DNA of 64,000 bases from an uncultured Lachnospiraceae bacterium (GTDB taxonomy: Bacteria > Bacillota > Clostridia > Lachnospirales > Lachnospiraceae): positions 144,088 to 208,087 of the forward strand of contig CANQYY010000002.1 in NCBI GenBank assembly GCA_947628225.1, in the 5' to 3' direction. This document shows, in pieces, positions 56,918-64,000 of the stretch. The first letter of the stretch is position 1. Each line of letters starts with the position of its first letter. The notes below the pieces were generated by a model. It was given only the letters and a program-made list of their open reading frames with translations. It ran no database searches and was not told the origin of the DNA. The position numbers were made by a program, and so were the translations under genes.

Positions 56918-59900
56918 ATGGGAAATATATGGACTGAAATAGCAGAAATGAACACGAATTATCTGCCGGCAAAAATGGTAGTTAATGGATATGAAATGTC
57001 CGAGGATAACGGATATTCTTTTTATTCCATCAATATATCCACTGGATGTACTCAGGATGGGTATATAAGCTACGGCTGTACGTTTTCTCCTTCCTGCACG
57101 GTATCCATGCGAGATACAGAAGTGATTCAAAATGGAAGTTCTTTTGAAGTCTACTTTCAAATAGAAGGAGTATGGAAACATTTTGGTAAGTTTTTTGTGA
57201 CGCAAGAGCCAAAAAGACGAAACGGCGTTATGGATTTTGACGGAGAAGGGCAGTTATCTTATATATGCGAAAAGGTAATCGTTCCATTTAAACCAGATGA
57301 ATTAAGCATGATGCACTCAATAAAAGAAGTTTGTGAAAGAATAGAGAGTGCAACAGGGATTCCTGTAATCATTGACGACATGGCAGACTGGATAAATGAT
57401 GAAATAATATATTTTCCCTCCTCCTCGTATGTAGATGATAAGGCATTAAAAATATTCCTCAATGCAAGACAGATATTAGGTGGCATAGCATTGGTGCATG
57501 GTGGAAATGTTATTGAAAGAAACGGAGAAATCCATATCGATATACACGGTTCCGGTTCAACCATGACACAAGTCTTTGATGAAGATTCTTATACAGACCT
57601 TTATATATCAAAGAAAAGATATATGCCAAGTCCGATTACGGTAACATACCAACCGTATGAAGAAAGAGAAGGATTAGGACCGGGCGGCGATCATAGAATA
57701 ATAGTGGATTATGTATCCGGTAACAAAAAAACGATAAAAATTGCAACGGCAGATAATGCAAGTGGAGAAGAATACGACAGTGCATACAGTCTGAATATAG
57801 AATGCGACTGGGTAGGGTATACGGTCACGAATGAACAAACATATGCAGTTCCTCGCGCATACCGGCCATTTGAAGCACAGTTTACAGGATACCATCCTTT
57901 TTTGTATGCCGGTGCAGAAATTACAGTGAATGACGAGGACGGAAATCAGCAGTTAGTCTTTTGTGATTCCGTAACCTATGAATGGGATGGTGGTATGTTA
58001 ATACAGGCATCAAGTTCTTTCGATGCGCAGTCTGGAGAAGGTGGGGTAAACCAATCCACGATAACGAGTTCGGCTTCGGGAACAATGACGCCAGAGCAGC
58101 AGGGAGCATACAACCAAATACAGGCATTTAAAGAAGTGTATGTCCATTATGTTGAGGCAAATGATGCGAAAATAAAGAAAATAGAATCTGAATCAATTAC
58201 AGCCGCAGATGCAGATTTAAAATATGCAAATATTGATCTGACTAACATTCAAGACGGCACTATCAAAAATGCTATGATTGGCAATGCACAAATTAGCTTT
58301 GAAAAAGTGGACCAGTCATTTATAAATGACTTGACGGTAGATACTCTCTTTGGGTTAAATCTGAAAGCCATAATCGGAAACTTTGGTTACTTAAACGCAG
58401 GGGAGGCAGATTTAAAATATGCAAATATTGATCTGACTAACATTCAAGACGGCACTATCAAAAATGCTATGATTGGCAATGCACAAATTAGCTTTGAAAA
58501 AGTGGACCAGTCATTTATAAATGACTTGACGGTAGATACTCTCTTTGGGTTAAATCTGAAAGCCATAATCGGAAACTTTGGTTACTTAAACGCAGGGGAG
58601 GCAGATTTAAGGTATGCAAATATAACCCTTGGAAATCTTGATACAGCCAATATAGATAAAGCAAATATCGGGTTACTATTCAACGCAGTGGGACTAATTG
58701 ACCGTGCCACAATCGTGGACGGTCATGTAACCGGATTCTTAGACAGCGTGGAGGTAAACGCTGGTAAAATCACATCCGGTACACTTGCAACAGACCGGCT
58801 TATTATAAGAAACCCGGATGACCCAACGAAAGGTATTATTTATGAAATTAACAACATAACCGGGGCATTACAGGCGGTTCAGGGCGATACGATAAACGGC
58901 GAGGTAATGACGCCACGAACGGTTAATGCGGACAAACTTATAGCGGGAAGTGTAACGACAACGGAGTTGGATGTAGCGCAGATATTTGCAGACAACGCAG
59001 TTATCCAGCAGATATTTGCGCAGGATATTACGGCTACCGGGATTATTCGAGGAGTGAATTTAATTGGCGTTCATGCAGAAATAGAGGATGGAAAAATCGG
59101 TGGCTGGGCTATTGATAATACAGGTATAAGTTCAAAAAGTGGATATAGTAGTATGATATTGCGGACAAGCGGAGAACTTTCAAGCACTTATCTGGAGTTT
59201 GATGAGAACAGTGTAGCCATTCCAGAAACATATAGGCATTTAAATATATCATCAGGAGATATATTTATAAGTTGTGACCAAAAATATCCGGCAGGCAATA
59301 ATTCTTCTATTGAATTGTCGCTTAAAAATGGGTTGGAACTTAATTACGGAACAGCTTGGATAAAGATAAATGGCGGGATCATCCAAACATATTGTGGTAG
59401 CATTGTAGGTTATTCCGCAAATGGGTTTGTGATTAAACCAAATGAGGCAGATGCCGGCGAGATTGGAAGCAAAACGGATTACTTCAAGACAATGTACTCA
59501 TCTAAATATGCACTCCGTGATACCAATTACGGTATTGAGATAGGAACGACATCTTCTGGTGGCAACAGTGGTGTGAGGATAGGGGATTTATCTGGAGGAA
59601 ATAGCTCTTATACATATATCACAAATGACTGTGTAGCCCAGCACGCTATGAGAGTGGAAGGCACTTTGACAGTAAATAGCTCAGCAACGTTAGGCACTTC
59701 AGGAGGAACGGTGCAGATTCCGGGAACACTGGATAATCCGGTATTTAACGCTATCGGTGAATATGTATCAAATACCTATGCCGTCAGCATACAGTCAACC
59801 AATGTAGATAGTTATACGTCAGGTGCGTCCGTAACTCTTCCTGCCGGGACTTATGTAATAGTGGCAGAAGGGGTTTTCACTTCCGACAAGTCTACGGCAA

Positions 59901-60091
59901 TACGGCGTACAGCCATTTATGTGGGTTCTTCTTTAAACTCATTTGTATCGCAAATGTCCCAGTGGTACACAAGGTTACAGTGTACGTCTATAGTAAAGCT
60001 GTCAGGGACAACTACCGTATCGTGCCGCATATCTGCCGGCGTTGCCCTTTCCGGATGTAACACGCTAATCAAGGCGGTGCGAATTAAGTAA
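56918..60091 (+). CDS. Tail hub / fibre protein with internal tandem duplication
   Basis: 1057 residues. Residues about 1-380 look like a tail hub/baseplate beta domain with a distal-tail-like start. A helical linker follows, then a fibre-like region. Residues about 432-561 are two identical 65-residue units starting with ADLKYANIDLTNIQDG, and a third partial unit begins ADLRYANITLGN. The middle part (AGKITSGTLATDRL, ADKLIAGSVTTTELDV) is the repeated beta-stem common in siphophage side fibres. The C-terminus (last 130 residues) is a compact beta domain likely to bind the host surface. It is the probable receptor-binding protein. Confidence 0.85.
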   Translation: MGNIWTEIAEMNTNYLPAKMVVNGYEMSEDNGYSFYSINISTGCTQDGYISYGCTFSPSCTVSMRDTEVIQNGSSFEVYFQIEGVWKHFGKFFVTQEPKRRNGVMDFDGEGQLSYICEKVIVPFKPDELSMMHSIKEVCERIESATGIPVIIDDMADWINDEIIYFPSSSYVDDKALKIFLNARQILGGIALVHGGNVIERNGEIHIDIHGSGSTMTQVFDEDSYTDLYISKKRYMPSPITVTYQPYEEREGLGPGGDHRIIVDYVSGNKKTIKIATADNASGEEYDSAYSLNIECDWVGYTVTNEQTYAVPRAYRPFEAQFTGYHPFLYAGAEITVNDEDGNQQLVFCDSVTYEWDGGMLIQASSSFDAQSGEGGVNQSTITSSASGTMTPEQQGAYNQIQAFKEVYVHYVEANDAKIKKIESESITAADADLKYANIDLTNIQDGTIKNAMIGNAQISFEKVDQSFINDLTVDTLFGLNLKAIIGNFGYLNAGEADLKYANIDLTNIQDGTIKNAMIGNAQISFEKVDQSFINDLTVDTLFGLNLKAIIGNFGYLNAGEADLRYANITLGNLDTANIDKANIGLLFNAVGLIDRATIVDGHVTGFLDSVEVNAGKITSGTLATDRLIIRNPDDPTKGIIYEINNITGALQAVQGDTINGEVMTPRTVNADKLIAGSVTTTELDVAQIFADNAVIQQIFAQDITATGIIRGVNLIGVHAEIEDGKIGGWAIDNTGISSKSGYSSMILRTSGELSSTYLEFDENSVAIPETYRHLNISSGDIFISCDQKYPAGNNSSIELSLKNGLELNYGTAWIKINGGIIQTYCGSIVGYSANGFVIKPNEADAGEIGSKTDYFKTMYSSKYALRDTNYGIEIGTTSSGGNSGVRIGDLSGGNSSYTYITNDCVAQHAMRVEGTLTVNSSATLGTSGGTVQIPGTLDNPVFNAIGEYVSNTYAVSIQSTNVDSYTSGASVTLPAGTYVIVAEGVFTSDKSTAIRRTAIYVGSSLNSFVSQMSQWYTRLQCTSIVKLSGTTTVSCRISAGVALSGCNTLIKAVRIK
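58211..58600 (+). repeat. Perfect 195-bp tandem duplication in the tail-fibre gene
   Basis: Copy 1 (58211-58405) and copy 2 (58406-58600) are identical at every base, as far as I can read. A third unit starts at 58601 and diverges after about ten bases. 195 bases equal 65 codons, so loss or gain keeps the frame. Confidence 0.95.
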
Positions 60092-60145
60092 ATAGGCGCC
60101 GTTTCTGGCGTTGTAAAAAAATAAATATCATAGGAGGAAAAGAAA

Positions 60146-60514
60146 ATGAAACAAAAAATGAAAGTAATTGATTTAGCAGAAAGAATCAAAAATTTAAACG
60201 ACCTTATTCAGCGCGAAGTGGACTATGTTGAAAAGTGCGATGGTGTTAAATTCCATCCAAAAGTCAGTATAGCAATCGCCAAAAATGCAAAGGCGCTTGC
60301 GGATGAATTAAAGCTCATCATAGAGCAGCAGAGTAAAAATGAACAGCTGGCAGAGAAAAAGGGAGTTGAACTTGCTAAACTCCCAGAACAAAAAGAGTTA
60401 CTGAACACAGATGTCGAGTTAGACATCTGCACGATAAAAGCGGCAGACGTGGAAGATTCACAGGTAACCGCTGCGGATGTGCTTGCACTCATGTTTATGA
60501 CAGAGGAAAAATGA
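60146..60514 (+). CDS. Small phage protein after the fibre gene
   Basis: 122 residues, helical, charged, TAGGAGG before the ATG. Lies between fibre and holin, where tail-assembly or lysis accessory genes occur. No recognised family. It is followed by another unknown small gene. Confidence 0.72.
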   Translation: MKQKMKVIDLAERIKNLNDLIQREVDYVEKCDGVKFHPKVSIAIAKNAKALADELKLIIEQQSKNEQLAEKKGVELAKLPEQKELLNTDVELDICTIKAADVEDSQVTAADVLALMFMTEEK

Positions 60515-60533
60515 AAGGAAGGAGGAAACTAAT

Positions 60534-60776
60534 ATGTTAAATACAAAAAAGAACATCACATTAAACGGGCAAAGCTTTGTAGATGAAGGCGAGGGAAAAG
60601 TCATGGTAGCAAACATGACAGCCACCCTAAACAGTGACGGTGTGCTGTCAATGAACAAGTCAATTGTTCGCCCGGACTTGTATAATTTGAACAAGGTAGC
60701 AGTGAAACAGGATATGCTTGACTTTGACACAGAAGCATTTGATTTAACAACTACCGGAACAGAAGTAACGGAGTAA
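60534..60776 (+). CDS. Small phage structural-type protein
   Basis: 80 residues, GGAAGGAGG before the ATG. Beta-rich with alternating polar residues (GKVMVANMTATLNSDGVLSMNKSI). No recognised family. Position suggests a virion accessory. Confidence 0.72.
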   Translation: MLNTKKNITLNGQSFVDEGEGKVMVANMTATLNSDGVLSMNKSIVRPDLYNLNKVAVKQDMLDFDTEAFDLTTTGTEVTE

Positions 60777-60790
60777 AGGAGGACAAGGTT

Positions 60791-61234
60791 ATGGAAACGA
60801 TACTTTCAGTTAAACATGGAATATGCGTAGCAGCCGGAGTGATAGGCTCCGTCATATCAACAGCAGTAGGAGGATGGACAGCGGTAATGACGACATTGAT
60901 AATTTGCATGGGAATTGACTATGTTACCGGGCTTATTGTAGCTGCGGTATTTAACAAAAGCAAAAAAAGTAAAAATGGCGGATTGGAAAGCAAAGCCGGA
61001 TTGAAGGGGATCCTAAAAAAGGGAGTTATGCTCTTGATAGTAATAGTGGGTTATCGGCTTGATACGATATTAGGCAGTGATTACATAAAAAATGCGGTAA
61101 TAATAGCCTTTATCACAAATGAGGTTATTTCAATAATCGAAAATGCCGGGCAAATGGGAATAACCTTACCAAAGGTACTGTATAAAGCGATTGATGTACT
61201 GGAAGGAAAAGAGGAGGAGAAAAATGTTAATTAA
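60791..61234 (+). CDS. Phage holin (toxin-secretion/lysis family)
   Basis: 147 residues with three to four hydrophobic segments. GGWTAVMTTLIICMGIDYVTG and the SKAGLKGILKKGVMLLIVIVGYRLD stretch are marks of the holin_4 / TcdE-like family. It opens the membrane at the end of the lytic cycle so that the amidase reaches the wall. Overlaps the amidase gene by 11 bases. Confidence 0.92.
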   Translation: METILSVKHGICVAAGVIGSVISTAVGGWTAVMTTLIICMGIDYVTGLIVAAVFNKSKKSKNGGLESKAGLKGILKKGVMLLIVIVGYRLDTILGSDYIKNAVIIAFITNEVISIIENAGQMGITLPKVLYKAIDVLEGKEEEKNVN

Positions 61235-61934
61235 AATTAACGAGCTTATCGCTAAAACTATCAGTTATGGCGGCAAAAGAGGCTTGGCAAGTGTAAAATA
61301 TATCGTAATTCACTACACTGGTAATAAAGGTGACACTGCTGAAAATAATGCTAAATTTTTCGCCACAACAAACACAAGACAGGCTGGAGCACATTTTTTT
61401 GTGGACAAGCCCGGAGAAATATGGATGTCGGTACCATTAGAGCGAATCGCTTATGCCGTGGGAGGTTTGTATACTTTAAAAAATAGTGCCGGTAAATTTT
61501 ATGGAAAGTGTACCAATGCAAACAGCGTAAGCATAGAACTCTGTGATTGCAAGAAAGATGTCAGCTGGCAGCAGATGTTAGCAGTCAGGGAACTTGTAAA
61601 GTACATCCAGAAGAAATGTTCAAACGCAAAAACTATTATCCGTCACTGGGATGTAAACGGCAAGGATTGTCCTGATCCTATGGCCGGCAAAAATAATAAA
61701 AAATGGAAACATTTACATAATAAGATTGTTCACAACTACCAGTACAAAGCAAAAGTCAAAAGGAAAGCTGCTATCCGGTCATCCGGGAAGGTTACAAAAA
61801 CAAACAAGATCGGCACTGCCAAAGTAGGTGATATTGTAAAAATTTCTAAAGTAGTGGGTAAATGGGGACGGATGCTGAAAAAGAAGAATGGCAAATGGCA
61901 GTGGATTTATCTGGGGAAGGTAAAAGAAATGTAA
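61224..61934 (+). CDS. N-acetylmuramoyl-L-alanine amidase (endolysin)
   Basis: 236 residues from the ATG at 61224 (GAGGAGGAG upstream). Amidase_2 domain: VKYIVIHYTGN, the HFFVD histidine region, NSVSIELCD, and IIRHWDVNGKDCPDPM with the zinc histidine and the catalytic lysine/aspartate. A short SH3-like cell-wall-binding tail (VGDIVKISKVVGKWGRM) follows. It cleaves between muramic acid and the stem peptide. Confidence 0.94.
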   Translation: MLIKINELIAKTISYGGKRGLASVKYIVIHYTGNKGDTAENNAKFFATTNTRQAGAHFFVDKPGEIWMSVPLERIAYAVGGLYTLKNSAGKFYGKCTNANSVSIELCDCKKDVSWQQMLAVRELVKYIQKKCSNAKTIIRHWDVNGKDCPDPMAGKNNKKWKHLHNKIVHNYQYKAKVKRKAAIRSSGKVTKTNKIGTAKVGDIVKISKVVGKWGRMLKKKNGKWQWIYLGKVKEM

Positions 61935-61994
61935 CCAACTAAGTGCAGAAAATATTTGCTTTTTGCTAGTTTTTTAAAATAATAAAATTATTAC

Positions 61995-62023
61995 TTGACA
62001 TTTTGCCCCAAACGGGGTAAAAT
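61995..62023 (+). promoter_or_regulatory. Repressor-cassette promoter with operator in the spacer
   Basis: TTGACA (61995-62000), a 17-base spacer and TAAAAT (62018-62023). The spacer and -10 hold an inverted repeat with arms TTTTGCCCC and GGGGTAAAA around AAAC. This is a natural autoregulatory site for the XRE protein just downstream. Confidence 0.78.
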
Positions 62024-62054
62024 ATTTTCAAAAGATAGAAAAGGAGGAAAAGGC

Positions 62055-62408
62055 ATGGCAACAAAATTAGGTAAATTTTGGCGCAAGTTGAGAATTGAAA
62101 ACGGAGAGGTTCTTTATGACATGGCTGTAAAATTAGGTGTATCGTCTTCTTTTCTTTCAAGAGTGGAAAATGGCAAAAAAAAGCCGCCAATACAATGGAA
62201 AGATGTAATTATCAATGAATATTCGTTAGAAGGACGAGATTTAGCAGAATTTGAAGAGGTATTTTTTGAGGCAATTAACTCAGATAGTATTGACATAAGG
62301 TCATATGAGGAGTCAGACAGAGAATTAATGCTATCATTTGCTAGAAAATTCAATGCCTTAGATAAAGAAGCTATTCGTCAAATGTTAGACAGTAAGGAGG
62401 AGCAATAA
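62055..62408 (+). CDS. XRE-family regulator
   Basis: 117 residues from the ATG at 62055 (AAAGGAGG upstream). The HTH spans about residues 18-45 (NGEVLYDMAVKLGVSSSFLSRVENGKKKPP). Probably the regulator of this cassette, paired with the ImmA-type peptidase whose start codon overlaps its stop by one base. Whether it acts as lysogeny repressor is inferred from context. Confidence 0.85.
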   Translation: MATKLGKFWRKLRIENGEVLYDMAVKLGVSSSFLSRVENGKKKPPIQWKDVIINEYSLEGRDLAEFEEVFFEAINSDSIDIRSYEESDRELMLSFARKFNALDKEAIRQMLDSKEEQ

Positions 62409-62908
62409 TGCAGGTATCGGCTCGTCCGCGCTCGCGGAAGATAATACGAAAGATTACAGAAAATGTAAGAGAACAATTAGGAATGAAAAACATGTATCAT
62501 TTTCCGATAGTGCAGGTAATAGAGTTGCTTGCTGCAGACGAAAATGAAGATTTTGACTTTGAGATTATTGATAATAAAAGGATGAGTGACATTTATGGTA
62601 AAACGAATACTGTAAATAACAAGATGGAAATACGAGAAGATGTTTACGATGGAGCTGTAAGTGGAAATCCTAGAGATCGGTTTACTTTATGTCATGAGTT
62701 AGGACATTGGTTGTTACACCAACCAGAAGATGTAAGCTTTGCAAGAGGAAAAATTCCAAAGTATTGTGATCCGGAGTGGCAGGCGAACACATTTGCTGCA
62801 GAATTGTTGGTTCCAAATTATTTAACGAAGAACATGAATGTTAAAGAAATTACGGTTATATGTGGAGTATCTTTCAGGTGTGCGGAGATACAGAAATCTT
62901 GTTCTTAG
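62408..62908 (+). CDS. ImmA/IrrE-family metallopeptidase
   Basis: 166 residues with the zinc motif CHELGHW (HExxH) at about residues 97-103 and a downstream EWQANTFAAELL glutamate region. Peptidases of this family cut their partner XRE repressor, as in ICEBs1, and so trigger induction. The C-terminus ends in FRCAEIQKSCS, shorter than many relatives, and may be slightly truncated. Confidence 0.9.
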   Translation: MQVSARPRSRKIIRKITENVREQLGMKNMYHFPIVQVIELLAADENEDFDFEIIDNKRMSDIYGKTNTVNNKMEIREDVYDGAVSGNPRDRFTLCHELGHWLLHQPEDVSFARGKIPKYCDPEWQANTFAAELLVPNYLTKNMNVKEITVICGVSFRCAEIQKSCS

Positions 62909-62933
62909 ATGTTAAGAGGGTATCTCATAACAT

Positions 62934-63005
62934 AAAAAACCCCACCAGATAAGTGGTGGGGAAGCAAACAGCACGGAAATGCGGTTAGCTATTTTCGTTT
63001 CTGAC
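62934..63005 (-). ncRNA. Candidate small RNA, about 72 nt, minus strand
   Basis: On the minus strand an ideal promoter is followed by a short non-coding stretch and a strong terminator: stem CCCCACC/GGTGGGG (62940-62946 with 62955-62961) then six T. No start codon with an RBS lies inside. The RNA is antisense to the leader of the 40-residue ORF downstream and to any read-through from the ImmA gene. Confidence 0.6.
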
Positions 63006-63011
63006 AATTCG

Positions 63012-63040
63012 ATTATAGCATTTCCTTGTACAGTTTGCAA
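63012..63040 (-). promoter_or_regulatory. Sigma-A promoter of the candidate small RNA
   Basis: Minus strand: TTGCAA (63035-63040), a 17-base spacer and a perfect TATAAT (63012-63017). Confidence 0.7.
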
Positions 63041-63067
63041 TAGCAAATTTAAAAGGAGGAGATGCGC

Positions 63068-63190
63068 ATGTATATTTTTAGAGCATGGGTTACCATAAAT
63101 GGGCAACGTATTTATGCAAAAGATTATGGTAAAAAGGCATTTCGTTTTTGGGTAGGTCCGGAACCAGAACCAAAAGCGAAGAATACTTAA
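63068..63190 (+). CDS. 40-residue phage protein
   Basis: An aromatic- and basic-rich 40-residue ORF (MYIFRAWVTINGQRIYAKDYG...) with AAAGGAGGA eight bases before the ATG and a strong terminator after it. Similar tiny proteins appear in clostridial mobile elements, in my recollection. Function unknown. Confidence 0.7.
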   Translation: MYIFRAWVTINGQRIYAKDYGKKAFRFWVGPEPEPKAKNT

Positions 63191-63194
63191 TAGA

Positions 63195-63231
63195 AAAAAG
63201 TCAAGGGAACGCTAACCGCCCTTGACTTTTT
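63195..63231 (+). terminator. Terminator after the 40-residue ORF
   Basis: AAAAAGTCAAGGG (63195-63207) pairs perfectly with CCCTTGACTTTTT (63219-63231), with the T-run built into the stem. Confidence 0.92.
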
Positions 63232-63255
63232 GATAGCCATATTTTTTCAAACATG

Positions 63256-63284
63256 TTGACGCTTTACATTATGTATGATAAAGT
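63256..63284 (+). promoter_or_regulatory. Toxin-antitoxin promoter with operator-like dyad
   Basis: TTGACG (63256-63261), a 17-base spacer and TAAAGT (63279-63284). The imperfect dyad CTTTA-CAT...ATG-A-TAAAG (63262-63283) covers spacer and -10, fitting autoregulation by the antitoxin. Confidence 0.65.
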
Positions 63285-63340
63285 TTAAGCAAGGTAATAA
63301 TATATAATATATTTGGAAAAGAAGAGTGAGGAATCAACAC

Positions 63341-63544
63341 ATGAGCGATAGGGAAAAAGCAATGGAATTATTGAATGCGGTACCAGATTACAAAATGGGC
63401 TATGTTATCGCATACTTGCAGGGTGCAATTATCGGGGAAGTTGAACCAAATGAAGAAACAAAGGCTGCTATGAAAGAATTGGAAGACGGTGGCGGGGAAT
63501 GTTTTAATTCCCTTGATGAATTATGGAATAGTTTGGAGGAATAA
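63341..63544 (+). CDS. Antitoxin-like protein paired with the YafQ/RelE toxin
   Basis: 67 residues from the ATG at 63341 (GAGTGAGGA upstream). Acidic with a helical start (SDREKAMELLNAVPDYKMGYVIAYLQG), a layout common to antitoxins encoded just before RelE-type toxins. The gene ends three bases before the toxin gene. Confidence 0.78.
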   Translation: MSDREKAMELLNAVPDYKMGYVIAYLQGAIIGEVEPNEETKAAMKELEDGGGECFNSLDELWNSLEE

Positions 63545-63547
63545 CAA

Positions 63548-63820
63548 ATGTTGATAGTTAAAAACTCCAAGCAATTTAGGAAAGACTATAAGAAGTGTAT
63601 GAAACGTGGACTTGATATGAATTTGTTAAAATCGGTTGTTTCTACCCTTGCTATACCTGAAAAGTTACAAGAAAAAAACAAAGACCATACTTTAACAGGA
63701 AATTATACAAATTTCAGAGAATGTCATATTTTACCGGATTGGCTATTGATTTATCGGTATATCGACGACTGCTTAGAACTTGCCAGAACGGGTACTCACT
63801 CGGATCTATTCAAAAAATAG
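63548..63820 (+). CDS. YafQ/RelE-family mRNA interferase toxin
   Basis: 90 residues. KNSKQFRKDYKKCMKRGLDMNLL, LTGNYTNFRECHILPDWLLIYRY and the terminal RTGTHSDLF are the YafQ signature; the histidine of the last motif takes part in ribosome-dependent mRNA cutting. Forms a type II module with the preceding antitoxin. Confidence 0.9.
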   Translation: MLIVKNSKQFRKDYKKCMKRGLDMNLLKSVVSTLAIPEKLQEKNKDHTLTGNYTNFRECHILPDWLLIYRYIDDCLELARTGTHSDLFKK

Positions 63821-63832
63821 CTGAGAGAAGCA

Positions 63833-63861
63833 CTGTTTTCAATGTATTACATTGAAAACAG
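63833..63861. repeat. Perfect 12-bp inverted repeat after the toxin gene
   Basis: CTGTTTTCAATG - TATTA - CATTGAAAACAG. It is not followed by a T-run, so it is not a standard terminator. It may be a protein-binding dyad or a mobile-element end. Confidence 0.75.
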
Positions 63862-63872
63862 GCGGTATTAGG

Positions 63873-64000
63873 GTTTGTCAAGTAAAGGGAGACTGTTTCA
63901 AGTTGGACCTGTTGACAAACTCGTTGAGTGTGTGATAAAAAGTCTGTAAAAGTTAATCTTCTATGATAATGACAGGGCAGGGTTCTCCTCGACGGAAGTC
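63873..64000. other. Right edge: inverted repeat and a possible leftward gene end
   Basis: GTTTGTCAA (63873-63881) is mirrored by TTGACAAAC (63912-63920), as in a mobile-element end or operator. From 64000 down to a TAA at 63953-63955 the minus strand is open for 15 residues (ending EPCPVIIIED), perhaps the C-terminus of a gene beyond the window. Too short to identify. Confidence 0.35.

Larger units (their letters stand above)
40267..64000 (+). mobile_element. Siphovirus-type prophage (right end beyond the window)
   Basis: A continuous rightward phage late region from terminase to lysis, more AT-rich than the flanking host DNA, begins directly after dpaA. Head, connector and tail genes are all present in normal order. 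No integrase, excisionase or replication gene is visible, so these genes lie to the right of the window or are lost. The exact left boundary is not defined, because the other attachment site is not in view. Confidence 0.85.

Noticed and set aside
62912..63106. Minus-strand 64-codon frame across the small-RNA region
   Set aside because: It spans the small RNA's own terminator and promoter and has no RBS. The promoter and terminator pair indicates a shorter non-coding transcript.

Overview
The window reads as a chromosomal segment of an anaerobic, spore-forming gut Firmicute, most likely a Lachnospiraceae (Clostridia) relative. This is inferred from gene content and was not tested by a database search. 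The signs are an [FeFe] hydrogenase, a split two-subunit transketolase beside an FSA-type transaldolase, a small four-cysteine protein of a type I associate with Lachnospiraceae, dipicolinate synthase subunit A, strong AGGAGG ribosome binding sites with frequent GTG/TTG starts, and sigma-A promoters with 17-18 base spacers. No rRNA, tRNA or CRISPR array was seen.

Host part, 1-40266. It starts inside an [FeFe] hydrogenase gene. Envelope genes follow (GHL10-type glycosidase, PAP2 phosphatase, lipoprotein, membrane-fused M15 peptidase). Then come a leftward carbamate kinase and rightward beta-CASP metallo-hydrolase, c-di-GMP phosphodiesterase and sulfotransferase-like genes. The next block holds transaldolase, split transketolase, aroA and argS, then two AAA-type ATPases, a YqeG phosphatase, an M24 peptidase, a double-domain bacteriohemerythrin, a fused aroD-aroK gene and efp. 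After a leftward soluble chemoreceptor-like gene come a membrane phosphoesterase and a copper module (csoR, then a copA carrying a CopZ-like C-terminus). A four-gene sulfur-transfer cluster follows (ThiF/MoeB, rhodanese, TcdA, rhodanese-TtcA fusion). A LacI-type regulator faces a sulfate ABC transporter operon, with matching palindromic operators in front of both genes. exoA and dpaA close the host part, and dpaA has a sigma-K-like promoter.

Prophage part, about 40267 to beyond 64000. The DNA becomes visibly more AT-rich. A siphovirus late region runs rightward in normal order: terminase small and large subunits, portal, MuF-type minor capsid protein with a C-terminal nuclease-toxin-like domain, scaffold, major capsid, connectors, tail tube, tail chaperones, tape measure, tail hub/fibre, holin and amidase. 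An XRE repressor plus ImmA peptidase cassette, a 40-residue ORF and a RelB/YafQ-like toxin-antitoxin pair follow. An IS30-family transposase sits near the left edge. No integrase or replication gene is visible, so the element continues past the window or is incomplete.

The most unusual signals are non-coding. Between the toxin-tipped minor capsid gene and the scaffold gene lies an apparently independent RNA gene (48435-48616). It has its own promoter, a 13-bp closing stem, two hairpins whose loops carry the same self-complementary CGTACG, a GAAA-tetraloop hairpin and a strong terminator. A second candidate small RNA lies on the minus strand at 62934-63005. Three exact copies of GCGCCGGCGC occur in prophage intergenic DNA, and the tail-fibre gene holds a perfect 195-bp in-frame tandem duplication.
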